Assembly (NCBI RefSeq): GCF_001927245.1
Contig: NZ_MJUX01000005.1
Location: 186,001 to 250,000, forward strand
Length of the DNA stretch: 64,000 nucleotides
Origin: Acuticoccus yangtzensis
Lineage (GTDB): Bacteria > Pseudomonadota > Alphaproteobacteria > Rhizobiales > Amorphaceae
Direction of reading: 5' to 3'
Of this stretch, positions 19,709-28,971 are shown in pieces. Made by a program: the position numbers and the translations under genes. A model generated the notes under the pieces. It was not told the origin of the DNA, did no database searches, and was given only the letters and a program-made list of their open reading frames with translations. Positions within the stretch are counted from its first letter, which is position 1. Each line of letters starts with the position of its first letter.

Positions 19709-20920
19709 TCAGCGGCGCTGAAGGTCCTGAAGGAGCTGGGTGGAGGCATAGCCGTCCGGCACCTTGCCGCTCGCCGTCTGGAAGCCGCGGATCGCCTCGC
19801 GCGTCATCGGCCCGACCTGCCCGTCGATACCGCCGGTGGAGAACCCGCGGCGGGTCAACAGCGATTGCATCTCCTTCACCTGGGTGCGCGTCAGGGGCCG
19901 CTCGTTGGTCGGCCAGCTCTGAATGAAGTCGCCGCCGCCGATGATCCGGTCCGCCAGATGCCCCACCGCCAGAGCATAGGCATCGGCATTGTTGTAGCGC
20001 TTGATGACGTCGAAATTGCGCAGCATCAGAAAGGCCGGGCCGTTCGCGCCTGCGGGGTAAAGCAGATAGGCCTGATCGTCCGGCCGGGGCCAGGAGCCAC
20101 CGCCGGCGCGGGTGATCCCGAGCGCCTCCCACTGGGCGAGCGTGCGCTTCTGCTTCCCGTCAGCGCGCTTGTGGTCGAAGTTGCGCGGGACGACGACCTC
20201 GTAACCCCACGTCTCGTGATAGTTCCAGCCGTGCTTGTGCAGGTAGTTGGCGGTGGAGGCGAAGGCGTCGGGGATGGAGCGCCACACGTCGCGCTTGCCG
20301 TCACCGTCGAAGTCCGCGGCGTAGGCCTGCCAGCTCGTCGGAATGAACTGGGTGTGGCCCATCGCAGCGCCCCAGGACGATTTCATCTGGTCGAGCGGCA
20401 CGTGGCCGTCCTGGGCGATCTTCAGCGCGGCGGCGAACTGCTGGGTCCAGAAGTCCGAGCGGCGGCGGCCGTTGCAAGCGAGTGTCGCCGCGGCGCGCAC
20501 GGCGTTGTGGTCGCCCATATAGGAGCCGTAGCTCGTCTCCATGCCCCAGATCGCGAGCACGACCTCGGGGTCCACGCTATAGCGCTCGCCCACCGCCTCC
20601 AGCGTGGTGCGGTAGCGGGCGAGCATCGCCCGCCCGTCCCGCACGCGCTTGTCGGAAACCGCCGTCTCCAGATATTCCCAGATCGGCTTCACGAACTCCG
20701 ACTGGTTGTTGGACAGGCGCACCGTGTCGGGATCGGGCCGCATCCCGCGCGTCGCCGCATCGAACGTGGCGCGGGTGACGCCGGCGGACCGGGCGGCCGG
20801 CCACTTGGAGGCGACACACGAGGTGAAGGCGTCCGCCCGCGCCGTCTGCGGCACGGCGAGGGACGCCGCGGCAATGGCGGCAAAGGTGAAGGCGCGGCAA
20901 AGGGTGATGGCTCGGGGCAT
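19709..20920 (-). CDS. lytic murein transglycosylase (MltB-type) with peptidoglycan-binding domain
   Basis: From the ATG at 20920 (GGAG upstream) the product is 403 residues. A signal peptide ends near ARA-DAF. The SLT_2/MltB domain follows, with the catalytic Glu in AIWGMETSYGSYMG (near residue 125) and the family segment WGAAMGHTQFIPTSW. The last 60 residues (MQSLLTRRGFSTGGIDGQVG) form a peptidoglycan_binding_1 domain. The enzyme cleaves the MurNAc-GlcNAc bond to give 1,6-anhydro ends in the periplasm. No lipobox Cys is obvious, so it is likely soluble. It is divergent from kdsD. Confidence 0.95.
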   Translation of the reverse strand: MPRAITLCRAFTFAAIAAASLAVPQTARADAFTSCVASKWPAARSAGVTRATFDAATRGMRPDPDTVRLSNNQSEFVKPIWEYLETAVSDKRVRDGRAMLARYRTTLEAVGERYSVDPEVVLAIWGMETSYGSYMGDHNAVRAAATLACNGRRRSDFWTQQFAAALKIAQDGHVPLDQMKSSWGAAMGHTQFIPTSWQAYAADFDGDGKRDVWRSIPDAFASTANYLHKHGWNYHETWGYEVVVPRNFDHKRADGKQKRTLAQWEALGITRAGGGSWPRPDDQAYLLYPAGANGPAFLMLRNFDVIKRYNNADAYALAVGHLADRIIGGGDFIQSWPTNERPLTRTQVKEMQSLLTRRGFSTGGIDGQVGPMTREAIRGFQTASGKVPDGYASTQLLQDLQRR

Positions 20921-21090
20921 GGGTCCCAACTCCAGAACTCGTGTAAGGGCCTCTATCTGACGATCGCTCTCAAACCGTTAAGGCCATCCTCACCTTGTCT
21001 GGCAACCCTCCCGGCTTGTCTGACCGGCCGCTTAAGCGTAATCGCGGACCCTTGGCCGCGAAGATGTGATGCTGCGTAAGGAAGGTGACG

Positions 21091-22086
21091 ATGTCCGTCG
21101 TTGAGTTGAGAGGGAGCCCGAACGAGGCCGACGTCAAGGCCTCGGCCGAGCGCACGATCCGCACCGAGATCAGCGCCATGGCCCTCCTCGCCGACGCGCT
21201 GTCCGGCAACCTGGGCCGCGATGTGGCGCGCGCCGTGGACCTGATGGCCGCCTGCCAGGGACGCATCATCGTCACCGGAATGGGAAAGTCGGGACACATT
21301 GCCGCAAAGGCTGCGGCGACGCTCGCCTCCACCGGCACACCGGCCCAGTTCGTCCACCCGGCCGAGGCGAGCCACGGCGACCTCGGCATGATCACCGCGT
21401 CCGACGTGGTGCTCGCCCTCTCCTGGTCCGGCGAGACGAAGGAGCTCGCCTCCATCCTCACCTATGCCAAGCGCTTCAAGGTGACGGTGATCGCCATCAC
21501 GTCCAACGCGGCCTCCACGCTGGGCCGCGCGGCGGACGTGGCGCTCGCCCTGCCGGTGGGCGCGGAGGCCTGCCCGCTCGGCCTCGCCCCCACATCCTCG
21601 GCGGTGGCGCAGCTCGCCATGGCGGACGCGCTCGCCGTCGCCCTCTTGGAACGCCGCGGCCTCACGCCGACGCAGTTCCACACCTTCCACCCCGGCGGCA
21701 AGCTGGGCGCCCGCCTGCAATTCGTGGCGGGGCTGATGCACACCGGCGAGCGGGTGCCGCTGGCCGCCGTGGGCACGCCGATGAGCGAGGCCATCATCAC
21801 CATGAGCGCCAAGGGCTTCGGCGCGGTGGGCGTGGTGGACGGTGACCGCCTCGTCGGCGTCATCACCGACGGCGACCTGCGCCGTCACCTCAACGACGAG
21901 ATCCTCCGCCAGCCGGTGGAATACGTCATGAGCAAGGCGCCAAAGACGGTGGAGAAGGACGTCCTCGTCGGCGTCGCGCTGGAGACGATGAACTCGGCGA
22001 AGATCTCGTCCCTGTTCGTCACCGACGGCGGCAAGCTCGTCGGCCTCCTCCACATGCACGACCTGCTGCGCGCCGGCGTCGCCTGA
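21091..22086 (+). CDS. kdsD: arabinose-5-phosphate isomerase (KdsD/KpsF family)
   Basis: The 331-residue protein has an N-terminal SIS domain with MGKSGHIAAKAAATLASTG and SWSGETKEL, then two CBS domains near 210-265 and 275-330. The motif FHPGGKLGARL between them is diagnostic of KdsD/KpsF. It interconverts ribulose-5-phosphate and arabinose-5-phosphate, the first step towards Kdo of lipopolysaccharide. AAGGAAGG precedes the ATG at 21091; an in-frame GTG 6 nt earlier is too close to it. Confidence 0.95.
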   Translation: MSVVELRGSPNEADVKASAERTIRTEISAMALLADALSGNLGRDVARAVDLMAACQGRIIVTGMGKSGHIAAKAAATLASTGTPAQFVHPAEASHGDLGMITASDVVLALSWSGETKELASILTYAKRFKVTVIAITSNAASTLGRAADVALALPVGAEACPLGLAPTSSAVAQLAMADALAVALLERRGLTPTQFHTFHPGGKLGARLQFVAGLMHTGERVPLAAVGTPMSEAIITMSAKGFGAVGVVDGDRLVGVITDGDLRRHLNDEILRQPVEYVMSKAPKTVEKDVLVGVALETMNSAKISSLFVTDGGKLVGLLHMHDLLRAGVA

Positions 22087-22120
22087 ACGGCGCACGCGCC
22101 CGCACCCGCCAGGCGGCGCG

Positions 22121-23665
22121 TCAGACGATCGTCGCCTCGATCAGCTTCGGGCCCGGCTCGCGGACGCTGTCGCGGATCGCCCGCACCAGCGCCGCCGCGT
22201 CCGACACGCGCACGCCCGGCACACCCATCCCCTTGGCGATCGACACGAAGTCGAGCGCCGGACGGTTGATCTCCAGCATGTCGAGCGCGCTGCGGCCGGG
22301 ATTGGCGCCGACGCGGAAGAGCTCCTGCTTCAAAATCTCGTAGGTGCCGTTGGCGAAGATCACCGTGGTGACGTTGGCGCCCTCGCGCGCCTGGCTCCAC
22401 AGCGCCTGAATCGTGTACATCGCCGAGCCGTCCGCCTGCAGCGCCACCACCGGGCGGTCGGGACAGGCGATCGCCGCCCCCAGCGCCATCGGCGGGCCGA
22501 TGCCGATGGAGCCGCCGGTGATGGCGATCCAGCTCATCGGCGCCGCGCCCGGCGTCGCGTCGTAGATGCCGCGGCCCGACGTCAGCCCCTCGTCCACCAC
22601 GATGGCGTTCTCGGGAAGGGCTGCGGCGATGGCCGCCTCCAGCGCCAGATAGTCGATCGGGATCGCCTGCGGATCGACCGGGCGCGGTGCATCCTTCACC
22701 TTGGCCGGCCGCGCACCGACGCGGTCGGCGAGCTGGCGCACCGCGTCGGGGCCGTCCTCGTGCATGTCGGCAAGGGTCAGGCGGCTGCAGGCGTCGGGCA
22801 GCAGCGTCGAGGGCTTCCCCGGATAGGCGAAGAAGGCGACCGGCTGACGCGCCATGATCAGGATGACGTGGCGCACGTCCTTCAGCATCTCGAGCGCGAG
22901 GTCCACGGCGAACGGGATCTTCGGGAAATTCGCCCGGCCGCGACCGCGCTCGATGCGCCGGTTGGCCGAGGGGAGCGCCACCCGGCAGCCGGTCTTCTCG
23001 GCGATCCCGGCCAGCAGCGCCAGCGTCTCGTCCTGCTCAAGGATCGAATCGCCGGCCAGAATCATCGTCTCCTTGCCGAAGGCGAGGGCCGCCACCGCCT
23101 GGTCGAGCGCGCTGGAATCGATCCGCGCCGGACCCTGCGGGCGGCGCGGCTCGGCGACGACGCCGCCCTCGTCCCACCCCGTGTCGGAGGGGGCGATGAG
23201 GGTGGCGATGCGGCCGGGCGCACTCTTCGCGGCGGCCAGCGTCTCGGCCCCGTCGGCGCCGATCTCGGCGGCGGAACGGGTGATGCGCACGAAGTCGCTG
23301 AACGGGAGCGCTGCCCCCTCCACGTCGGCCGACAGCGGCGCGTCGTAGGCCTGGTGGCGCAGCGCATGGTCGCCGACGATGTTGACGATCGGCACCCGCG
23401 CCTTCTTGGCGTTGTGCAGGTTGGCCGAGGCGTTGGCTAAACCGGGGGCGAGGTGAAGCAGCGTTGCGGCAGGCCGGCCGGACATCCGCGCATAGCCGTC
23501 GGCCGCACCGGTGACGACGCCTTCGAAGAGGCCGAGAATACAGCGCATGAGGCGCGTGCGGTCGAGCGCGTCGACGAACTGCATTTCGGACGTGCCGGGG
23601 TTGGCGAAGCAGACGTCGACCCCGCCGCCGGACAGTGTTCGTACGAGGCTTTCAGCGCCGTTCAT
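22121..23665 (-). CDS. thiamine-pyrophosphate enzyme, acetolactate-synthase/benzoylformate-decarboxylase-like
   Basis: From the ATG at 23665 (GGAG upstream) the product is 514 residues with the three TPP-enzyme domains. The cofactor-activating Glu is in LGLFEGVVTGAADGYARM near residue 50. The Mg-TPP motif is ADGSAMYTIQALWSQAREG followed by FANGTYEIL near 425-455. The length is shorter than the about 560-580 residues of IlvB. The first Asp-Gly motif is ADGS, and no small regulatory subunit gene is adjacent, so a non-biosynthetic decarboxylase or carboligase is possible. It is divergent from the molybdenum hydroxylase operon, 235 nt away. Confidence 0.82.
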   Translation of the reverse strand: MNGAESLVRTLSGGGVDVCFANPGTSEMQFVDALDRTRLMRCILGLFEGVVTGAADGYARMSGRPAATLLHLAPGLANASANLHNAKKARVPIVNIVGDHALRHQAYDAPLSADVEGAALPFSDFVRITRSAAEIGADGAETLAAAKSAPGRIATLIAPSDTGWDEGGVVAEPRRPQGPARIDSSALDQAVAALAFGKETMILAGDSILEQDETLALLAGIAEKTGCRVALPSANRRIERGRGRANFPKIPFAVDLALEMLKDVRHVILIMARQPVAFFAYPGKPSTLLPDACSRLTLADMHEDGPDAVRQLADRVGARPAKVKDAPRPVDPQAIPIDYLALEAAIAAALPENAIVVDEGLTSGRGIYDATPGAAPMSWIAITGGSIGIGPPMALGAAIACPDRPVVALQADGSAMYTIQALWSQAREGANVTTVIFANGTYEILKQELFRVGANPGRSALDMLEINRPALDFVSIAKGMGVPGVRVSDAAALVRAIRDSVREPGPKLIEATIV

Positions 23666-23816
23666 GGCCACTCCATGGCTTGGACTGCCGCCGGGTGTCG
23701 GCGGTCGCGACCGGGAGCGGCGCGCGGGGCCGATCCTTCCAAGCCGCGGAGACTTTGGCAACAGCGCGGTTTAACTGCAGAGCAGACCAGCACAAAACGC
23801 AGGCACGCCCAAAGAA

Positions 23817-23844
23817 TTGACATTGACGGCAGGCGCGATACCGT
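23817..23844 (+). promoter_or_regulatory. predicted promoter of the molybdenum hydroxylase operon
   Basis: A perfect TTGACA (23817-23822) is followed after 16 nt by TACCGT (23839-23844), a weak -10. It lies about 60 nt upstream of the FAD-subunit start in the divergent gap. Alphaproteobacterial promoters often conserve the -35 better than the -10. By-eye prediction. Confidence 0.38.
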
Positions 23845-23900
23845 TCGCATACCAACGATGCGTCCCGTCGCGATGCATCAACGACAGGTGGGTTTCGCGT

Positions 23901-24737
23901 ATGGCAACGCTCCGCCCGGTGACGATCGACGATGCCCTGGCCGCGCTGGCGGCCGGGCCGGGCAAGCTCTTGGCAGGCGGGACCGACGTTTACGCCGCCG
24001 CGGGGCCGCGCCTTGCGGGACCGGTGGTGGACCTGTCGCGCGTCGCCGGCCTGTCGACGATCGAGGCGGGGGCGGACGGCTGGCGCATCGGCGCCGGCGT
24101 CACCTGGTCGGCCCTTCGCGCCGCCCCGCTTCCCTCTGCGTTCGACGCCCTGAAGGCCGCCGCCGCGGAGGTCGGCTCGGTGCAGATCCAGAACCGCGCG
24201 ACCCTCGCCGGCAACCTGTGCAACGCCTCGCCCGCCGCGGACGGTGTGCCCGCCCTCCTCGCTCTGAACGCCGCGGTCGAGGTGGCCGCGGCCGGACGGC
24301 GCCGCCGCCTGCCGCTCGCCGACTTCATCCTCGGCCCGCGCCGCACCGCGCTGCAACCGGGCGAAATGGTGACGGCGATCCTGGTCCCGCCCCAGCCGGA
24401 GGGCGCCGCCGCAGTGTTCCACAAGCTTGGAGCGCGGCATTATCTCGTGATCTCCATCGCCATGGTGGCGGTGATGCTGGCGGCGGAGGGCGGCCGGATC
24501 ACCGACGCGCGGATCGCCGTCGGCGCCTGCTCGCCCGTGGCGATGCGGCTGGCGGGGCTGGAGGCGAAGCTCGTCGGCGCACCGTTGGAGCTCGCGGCCG
24601 CCTGCGCCGAGGCGGACGATCTCGTCCCGCTCAGCCCGATCGACGACGTGCGCGCCACCGCCTCCTATCGGCGCGAGGCCGCGCTCGTCCTGGTGCGCCG
24701 CGCCTTGGCCGAGGCGGCCGGAAGGCTGGCGCCATGA
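23901..24737 (+). CDS. molybdenum hydroxylase FAD-binding (medium) subunit, CoxM/XdhB-like
   Basis: The 278-residue protein begins at the ATG 23901 and has the FAD-binding PCMH fold motifs LLAGGTDVYAAAG near residue 20 and QNRATLAGNLCNASPAADG near 100-118. A CO_deh_flav_C region follows. In molybdenum hydroxylases this subunit passes electrons from the Fe-S clusters to an external acceptor. It overlaps the next gene by 4 nt (ATGA), and that gene encodes the other two functional modules, so together they form one complete enzyme. Confidence 0.93.
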   Translation: MATLRPVTIDDALAALAAGPGKLLAGGTDVYAAAGPRLAGPVVDLSRVAGLSTIEAGADGWRIGAGVTWSALRAAPLPSAFDALKAAAAEVGSVQIQNRATLAGNLCNASPAADGVPALLALNAAVEVAAAGRRRRLPLADFILGPRRTALQPGEMVTAILVPPQPEGAAAVFHKLGARHYLVISIAMVAVMLAAEGGRITDARIAVGACSPVAMRLAGLEAKLVGAPLELAAACAEADDLVPLSPIDDVRATASYRREAALVLVRRALAEAAGRLAP

Positions 24738-27484
24738 GCCTCACCGCCGATACCCGCGCCGAAACACCCCGCGCCACGCTTCTCGCCGGAGACGACGACA
24801 CGCTGATCCTCAACGGCGCCAGCGTGGCGCTGGACGCCCGCGACGGGGAGCGCCTCTCCGACGCGCTCCGCCGCCTCGGCGCGCTCGACGTGAAGGTCGG
24901 CTGCAACGCGGGCGACTGCGGCGCCTGCACCGTGCTTCTGGACGGCGACCCCGTGTGCGCCTGCCTCGTCGGCGCCACGCAGGCTGACGGCCGCACGGTG
25001 ACGACGCTCACCGGCCTCCTCGGCGACCCCGCCGTCCAGCGCCTGGCGGACGCCTTCCACCGCCTGAACGCCGCCCAGTGCGGCATCTGCACGCCGGGGA
25101 TGATGGTGAGCGCCGCTGCCCTCCTCGCCCGCACCAAGACCCCGACCGAGGCCGAGGTGAAGGACGCGCTCGGCGGCGTCCTGTGCCGCTGCACCGGCTA
25201 CCGGGCGATCATCGACGCCGTGATGGGTGCGCTCCGCCCCTCCCCCGCTGAGGACAGTGTCGGCGCCGCCGTCCCGCGTATCGACGGCCGCGCCAAGGTG
25301 ACCGGCGCCGAGCGCTTCGGCGACGACGTGGCCCCGGCGGGCGCGCTCGCGCTGCGCGTTGTGCGCTCCCCCTTCGCCCGCGCGGCGGTTACCCTTGGCG
25401 AGCTCGCCGCATTCGCCGCGACGACGCCGGGCGTCACCACCGTCCTCACCGCCGCCGACATTCCGGGCGCGAACCGCTTCGGCGTCATCCCCGCCTTCGC
25501 CGATCAGCCGGTGTTCGCCGCCGGGGAGACGCGGCACCGGGGCGAGGCCGTGGCCGCCATCGTCGGCGAGGCGGACGCGATAGCGGCGCTGGACCTTTCT
25601 GCCGTGCCCATCGCCTTCACCGCCCTACCCGCCGCCATGACACCGGAGGAAGCCGCCGACGCGCCTCCGCTGCACGAGGGGCGCCCCGGCAACCTGATGT
25701 GCGAAGGGCGCGTGGTGCGGGGCGACGCTGCGGCCGCCCTCGCCCGCGCCGCCGTCACCGCCACGGGCCGCTTCAGGTCGCCCTTCGTGGAGCACGCCTA
25801 CATCGAGCCCGAGGCCGGTTACGCGGCGCTGGTGGACGGAACGCTCGAGGTCCACGCCTCAACCCAGGCGCCGATCATGGACCGCGACAGCCTCGCCGAG
25901 ATCCTGGACCTCGCGCCGGACAAGGTGCGCATCGTGCCCACCGCGTGCGGCGGCGGCTTCGGCTCCAAGCTGGACCTTTCCATCCAGCCCTTCCTGGCGC
26001 TGGCGGCGCTCGTCACCGGCCGCCCCGTGCGCGCCGCCTATAGCCGCGCCGAATCGATGCAGTCGACCACCAAGCGCCACCCCTCCGACATCACGCTGAC
26101 GGTGGGTGCGACCGCGGACGGCACCCTGTGCGGCTTCGACTTCGCCGGCACCTTCGACACCGGCGCCTACGCCAGTTGGGGCCCGACGGTCGCCAACCGC
26201 GTGCCCGTCCACGCCTCCGGCCCCTACAGCATCGCCGACTACCGGGCGACGAGCCGCGCGGTGCACACCAACAACCCGCCCGCGGGCGCCTTCCGCGGCT
26301 TCGGCGTGCCCCAGTCCGCCATCGCCCAGGAAGTGCTGTTCGACGATCTCGCCCTGGCGCTCGGCATGGACCGGCTCGCCTTCCGCCGCCGCAACGCTCT
26401 CACCAACGGCGCCCCCACCGTCTGCGGCCAGGTGTTCGCCCAGGGCGTCGGCATCGGCGCCTGTCTCGACGCGCTGGCGCCGCACTGGGCGCGCGCCACC
26501 GCCGAGGCCGAAGCGGCGCAGGCGGGAACGGTGAAGCGCGGCGTCGGCATCGCGGCCGGCTGGTACGGCTGCGGCAACACGTCGATGCCCAACCCGTCGA
26601 CGATCCGCGCCGGGGTGCGGGCGGACGGGACGATCGTCCTCCACCAGGGCGCTGTCGACATCGGCCAAGGATCGAACACCGTCATCGCGCAAATCTTCGC
26701 CACCACGCTCGGCGTGCCACTGGCGGCGGTCGAAATCGTCGGCCCGGACACCGCGGTCACGCCGGACGCGGGCAAGACGTCGGCCTCGCGCCAGACCTTC
26801 GTGTCCGGCAATGCCGCCCGGCTCACCGCGCTCACGTTGCGCGCCGCCATCCTGCGCCTCGCCAACGCGGGCGAAGACGCCGTGATCGACACCGCGGATG
26901 GTCTCGCCGTGGTCGACCAAGGGCGGCGGCAGGTGGTGGACCTCTCCGGCAGGCTGGGCGATTACGCGCTGGAGGCGGCGGAGACCTACGACCCGCCGAC
27001 CGCGCCGCTGGACGAGAACGGCCAGGGCGCGCCCTACGCCGTCTACGGCTACGCGGCGCACATGGTGGAGCTCACCGTGGACACCGAGCTCGGCACCGTG
27101 CGGCTCCTGAAGGTGACGGCGGCGCACGACGTCGGCCGCGCCATCAACCCCGTGCTGGTGGAGGGGCAGATCGCCGGCGGCATCGCCCAGGGCGCCGGCA
27201 TGGCGCTGATGGAAGAGTACATCCCCGGCCGGACCGAGAACCTGCACGATTATCTCATCCCCACCATCGGCGACATTCCGCCGATCCAGTCCCTCATCGT
27301 GGAGGAGGCGGACGCGCACGGCCCATTCGGCGCCAAGGGCCTCGGCGAGCATGCGCTCATCCCCACGGCCCCGGCGATCCTCGGCGCCATCCGCCACGCC
27401 ACGGGCGCCCGGCTGACCGAGGTGCCCGCGACACCCGCCCGCGTTCTCGCCGCCATCAGCCCAGCGGCAAAGGCCACGCCATGA
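24734..27484 (+). CDS. molybdenum hydroxylase, fused [2Fe-2S] and molybdopterin-binding subunits
   Basis: The 916-residue protein joins two usually separate subunits. Residues 1-170 are the small subunit: plant-type cluster ligands C57, C62, C65 and C77, then C116, C119, C151 and C153 for the second cluster. From about 180 on is the aldehyde oxidase/xanthine dehydrogenase large subunit, with ACGGGFGSK near 415, NNPPAGAFRGFGVPQ near 515-529 and the catalytic Glu in GPFGAKGLGEHAL near 860. Such enzymes hydroxylate carbon next to ring nitrogen using water. The adjacent 6-hydroxynicotinate-reductase-like gene suggests an N-heterocyclic substrate; the exact one is unknown. Confidence 0.92.
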   Translation: MSLTADTRAETPRATLLAGDDDTLILNGASVALDARDGERLSDALRRLGALDVKVGCNAGDCGACTVLLDGDPVCACLVGATQADGRTVTTLTGLLGDPAVQRLADAFHRLNAAQCGICTPGMMVSAAALLARTKTPTEAEVKDALGGVLCRCTGYRAIIDAVMGALRPSPAEDSVGAAVPRIDGRAKVTGAERFGDDVAPAGALALRVVRSPFARAAVTLGELAAFAATTPGVTTVLTAADIPGANRFGVIPAFADQPVFAAGETRHRGEAVAAIVGEADAIAALDLSAVPIAFTALPAAMTPEEAADAPPLHEGRPGNLMCEGRVVRGDAAAALARAAVTATGRFRSPFVEHAYIEPEAGYAALVDGTLEVHASTQAPIMDRDSLAEILDLAPDKVRIVPTACGGGFGSKLDLSIQPFLALAALVTGRPVRAAYSRAESMQSTTKRHPSDITLTVGATADGTLCGFDFAGTFDTGAYASWGPTVANRVPVHASGPYSIADYRATSRAVHTNNPPAGAFRGFGVPQSAIAQEVLFDDLALALGMDRLAFRRRNALTNGAPTVCGQVFAQGVGIGACLDALAPHWARATAEAEAAQAGTVKRGVGIAAGWYGCGNTSMPNPSTIRAGVRADGTIVLHQGAVDIGQGSNTVIAQIFATTLGVPLAAVEIVGPDTAVTPDAGKTSASRQTFVSGNAARLTALTLRAAILRLANAGEDAVIDTADGLAVVDQGRRQVVDLSGRLGDYALEAAETYDPPTAPLDENGQGAPYAVYGYAAHMVELTVDTELGTVRLLKVTAAHDVGRAINPVLVEGQIAGGIAQGAGMALMEEYIPGRTENLHDYLIPTIGDIPPIQSLIVEEADAHGPFGAKGLGEHALIPTAPAILGAIRHATGARLTEVPATPARVLAAISPAAKATP

Positions 27485-28971
27485 CCGAGATTATCCCGCC
27501 CGCCGCATCGCCGGATCCCGGCGCCCCCGCCGCCAAGATCCGCTGCGACGCCTGCCCCGTGCTCTGCTACATCGCCGACGGGCGCACAGGCGCCTGCGAC
27601 CGCTACGCCAACCGCGCCGGAACCCTCGTCCGGCTCGACCCGCTGACGGTGATCGAAAACGGCACCGACAAGCTCGTCCCCTTCCTGCCGCGCCACGCCG
27701 AGAACTGGGACGTTCTGGGCACCGAGCGCACCTTCGTCACCGCCATCGGCGCGGGTACCACCTATCCGGACTACAAGCCCGCCCCCTTCATCATCTCCCA
27801 GCCGCTGGGCGACGAAGACATGGTCACCGTCGTGACGGAGGGGATCTTCAGCTATTGCGGCGCCAAGGTGAAGATCGACACCGACCGCCACATCGGCCCC
27901 GAGCGGGCGACGGTGCGGGTGGCGGGCGAGCCGATCGGCCACGTCACCACCGGCGAATACGGCTCCAAGATGCTCTCGCTGGGCGGGGTCGAGCATCTCA
28001 CCGGCGGCACCAAGAAGGAGGGCCGCGTCACCTGCGACGCGCTGCTGGCCCTGTGCAACCGCGAGCCGGTGGAAATGCGGATCGACGACGGGGCCGACCT
28101 CGTCATCACCGCCGACGAGGCGCCGATCGTCAACGGCGTGACAGAGGCGCGGATGCGCGTCGGCTGTGGCTCGGCCACCATCGGCATGTTCGCCAAGCAG
28201 TGGGTGGGCCTCGTCGACGAGGTGGTGGTGGTGGACGACCACATCACCGGCGTCCTCTCCGAGCACCAGTCCGGCCGCATGCTCGACCTGACGCCGAGCG
28301 GCATTCGCATCAAAGGCCGCCGCTCCACACCCGGCCGCTACTTCCAGGTGGCCGGACCGGGGACGGCCTGGGGCGGAACCGACATCACCGACCCGCTCAC
28401 CATCCTCGGCGCGTTCGACCCCAAGAAGGCGCGCCCCGGCCTCACCCTGCTGATGGTCTCCACCACCGGAGAGCAATCGGCCTATTTCGTGCTCGACGAG
28501 GCGCTCGTTCCGCGGCCCGCCCCGCTGCCGGGTCCCCTGTTGGCGGTGGTGGAGCGGATCGCGGAAAATTGTGAGCCGGCGGTGGCGTCCGTACTTTTCA
28601 TGGGCGGCGCGGGCGGATCGCTGCGTGCAGGGGTGACGGAAAACCCCATCGCCCTCACCCGTTCGGTGCGCGAGGCTTTAACGCGCGTGACATGCGGCGG
28701 TGCGCAGGCCTACCTTTGGCCGGGCGGCGGGATCACCTTCATGGTGGACGTGATCCAGATGCCGACCAACGCCTTCGGCTCGGTGCCGACGCCTGCGCTC
28801 GTGGCGCCGATCGAATTCACCATGCGCGCGGCGGACTATGCCGCGCTCGGCGGGCATGTGGACGAGGTCCGGCCGCTCGCCGACGTTATTCGTGAAGCGG
28901 AAGCCAAGGGCCTTCGCACAGTACCGGGCGGCCCCACCCGCGCCGGTGACAGAAGAGGAAAGGCCGCATGA
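27481..28971 (+). CDS. 6-hydroxynicotinate reductase-like Fe-S flavoprotein
   Basis: The 496-residue protein starts with a cysteine cluster IRCDACPVLCYIADGRTGAC (C22, C25, C29, C39) that could bind an Fe-S cluster. The body carries GCGSATIGMFAKQWVG and LWPGGGITFMVDV. The overall pattern is that of proteins annotated 6-hydroxynicotinate reductase, known from the nicotinate fermenter Eubacterium barkeri, where it reduces the hydroxylated pyridine ring. I assign it by remembered similarity, not by alignment. It overlaps its neighbours on both sides by 4 nt, so it is made together with the hydroxylase. An aerobic-type host and a missing rest of the pathway mean the natural substrate may differ. 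Confidence 0.75.
   Translation: MTEIIPPAASPDPGAPAAKIRCDACPVLCYIADGRTGACDRYANRAGTLVRLDPLTVIENGTDKLVPFLPRHAENWDVLGTERTFVTAIGAGTTYPDYKPAPFIISQPLGDEDMVTVVTEGIFSYCGAKVKIDTDRHIGPERATVRVAGEPIGHVTTGEYGSKMLSLGGVEHLTGGTKKEGRVTCDALLALCNREPVEMRIDDGADLVITADEAPIVNGVTEARMRVGCGSATIGMFAKQWVGLVDEVVVVDDHITGVLSEHQSGRMLDLTPSGIRIKGRRSTPGRYFQVAGPGTAWGGTDITDPLTILGAFDPKKARPGLTLLMVSTTGEQSAYFVLDEALVPRPAPLPGPLLAVVERIAENCEPAVASVLFMGGAGGSLRAGVTENPIALTRSVREALTRVTCGGAQAYLWPGGGITFMVDVIQMPTNAFGSVPTPALVAPIEFTMRAADYAALGGHVDEVRPLADVIREAEAKGLRTVPGGPTRAGDRRGKAA

Noticed and set aside
23453-24733. Upstream in-frame extension of the fused molybdenum hydroxylase
   Set aside because: It would overlap the TPP gene and the entire FAD subunit in another frame; the conserved protein starts at 24734 with ATGA coupling.
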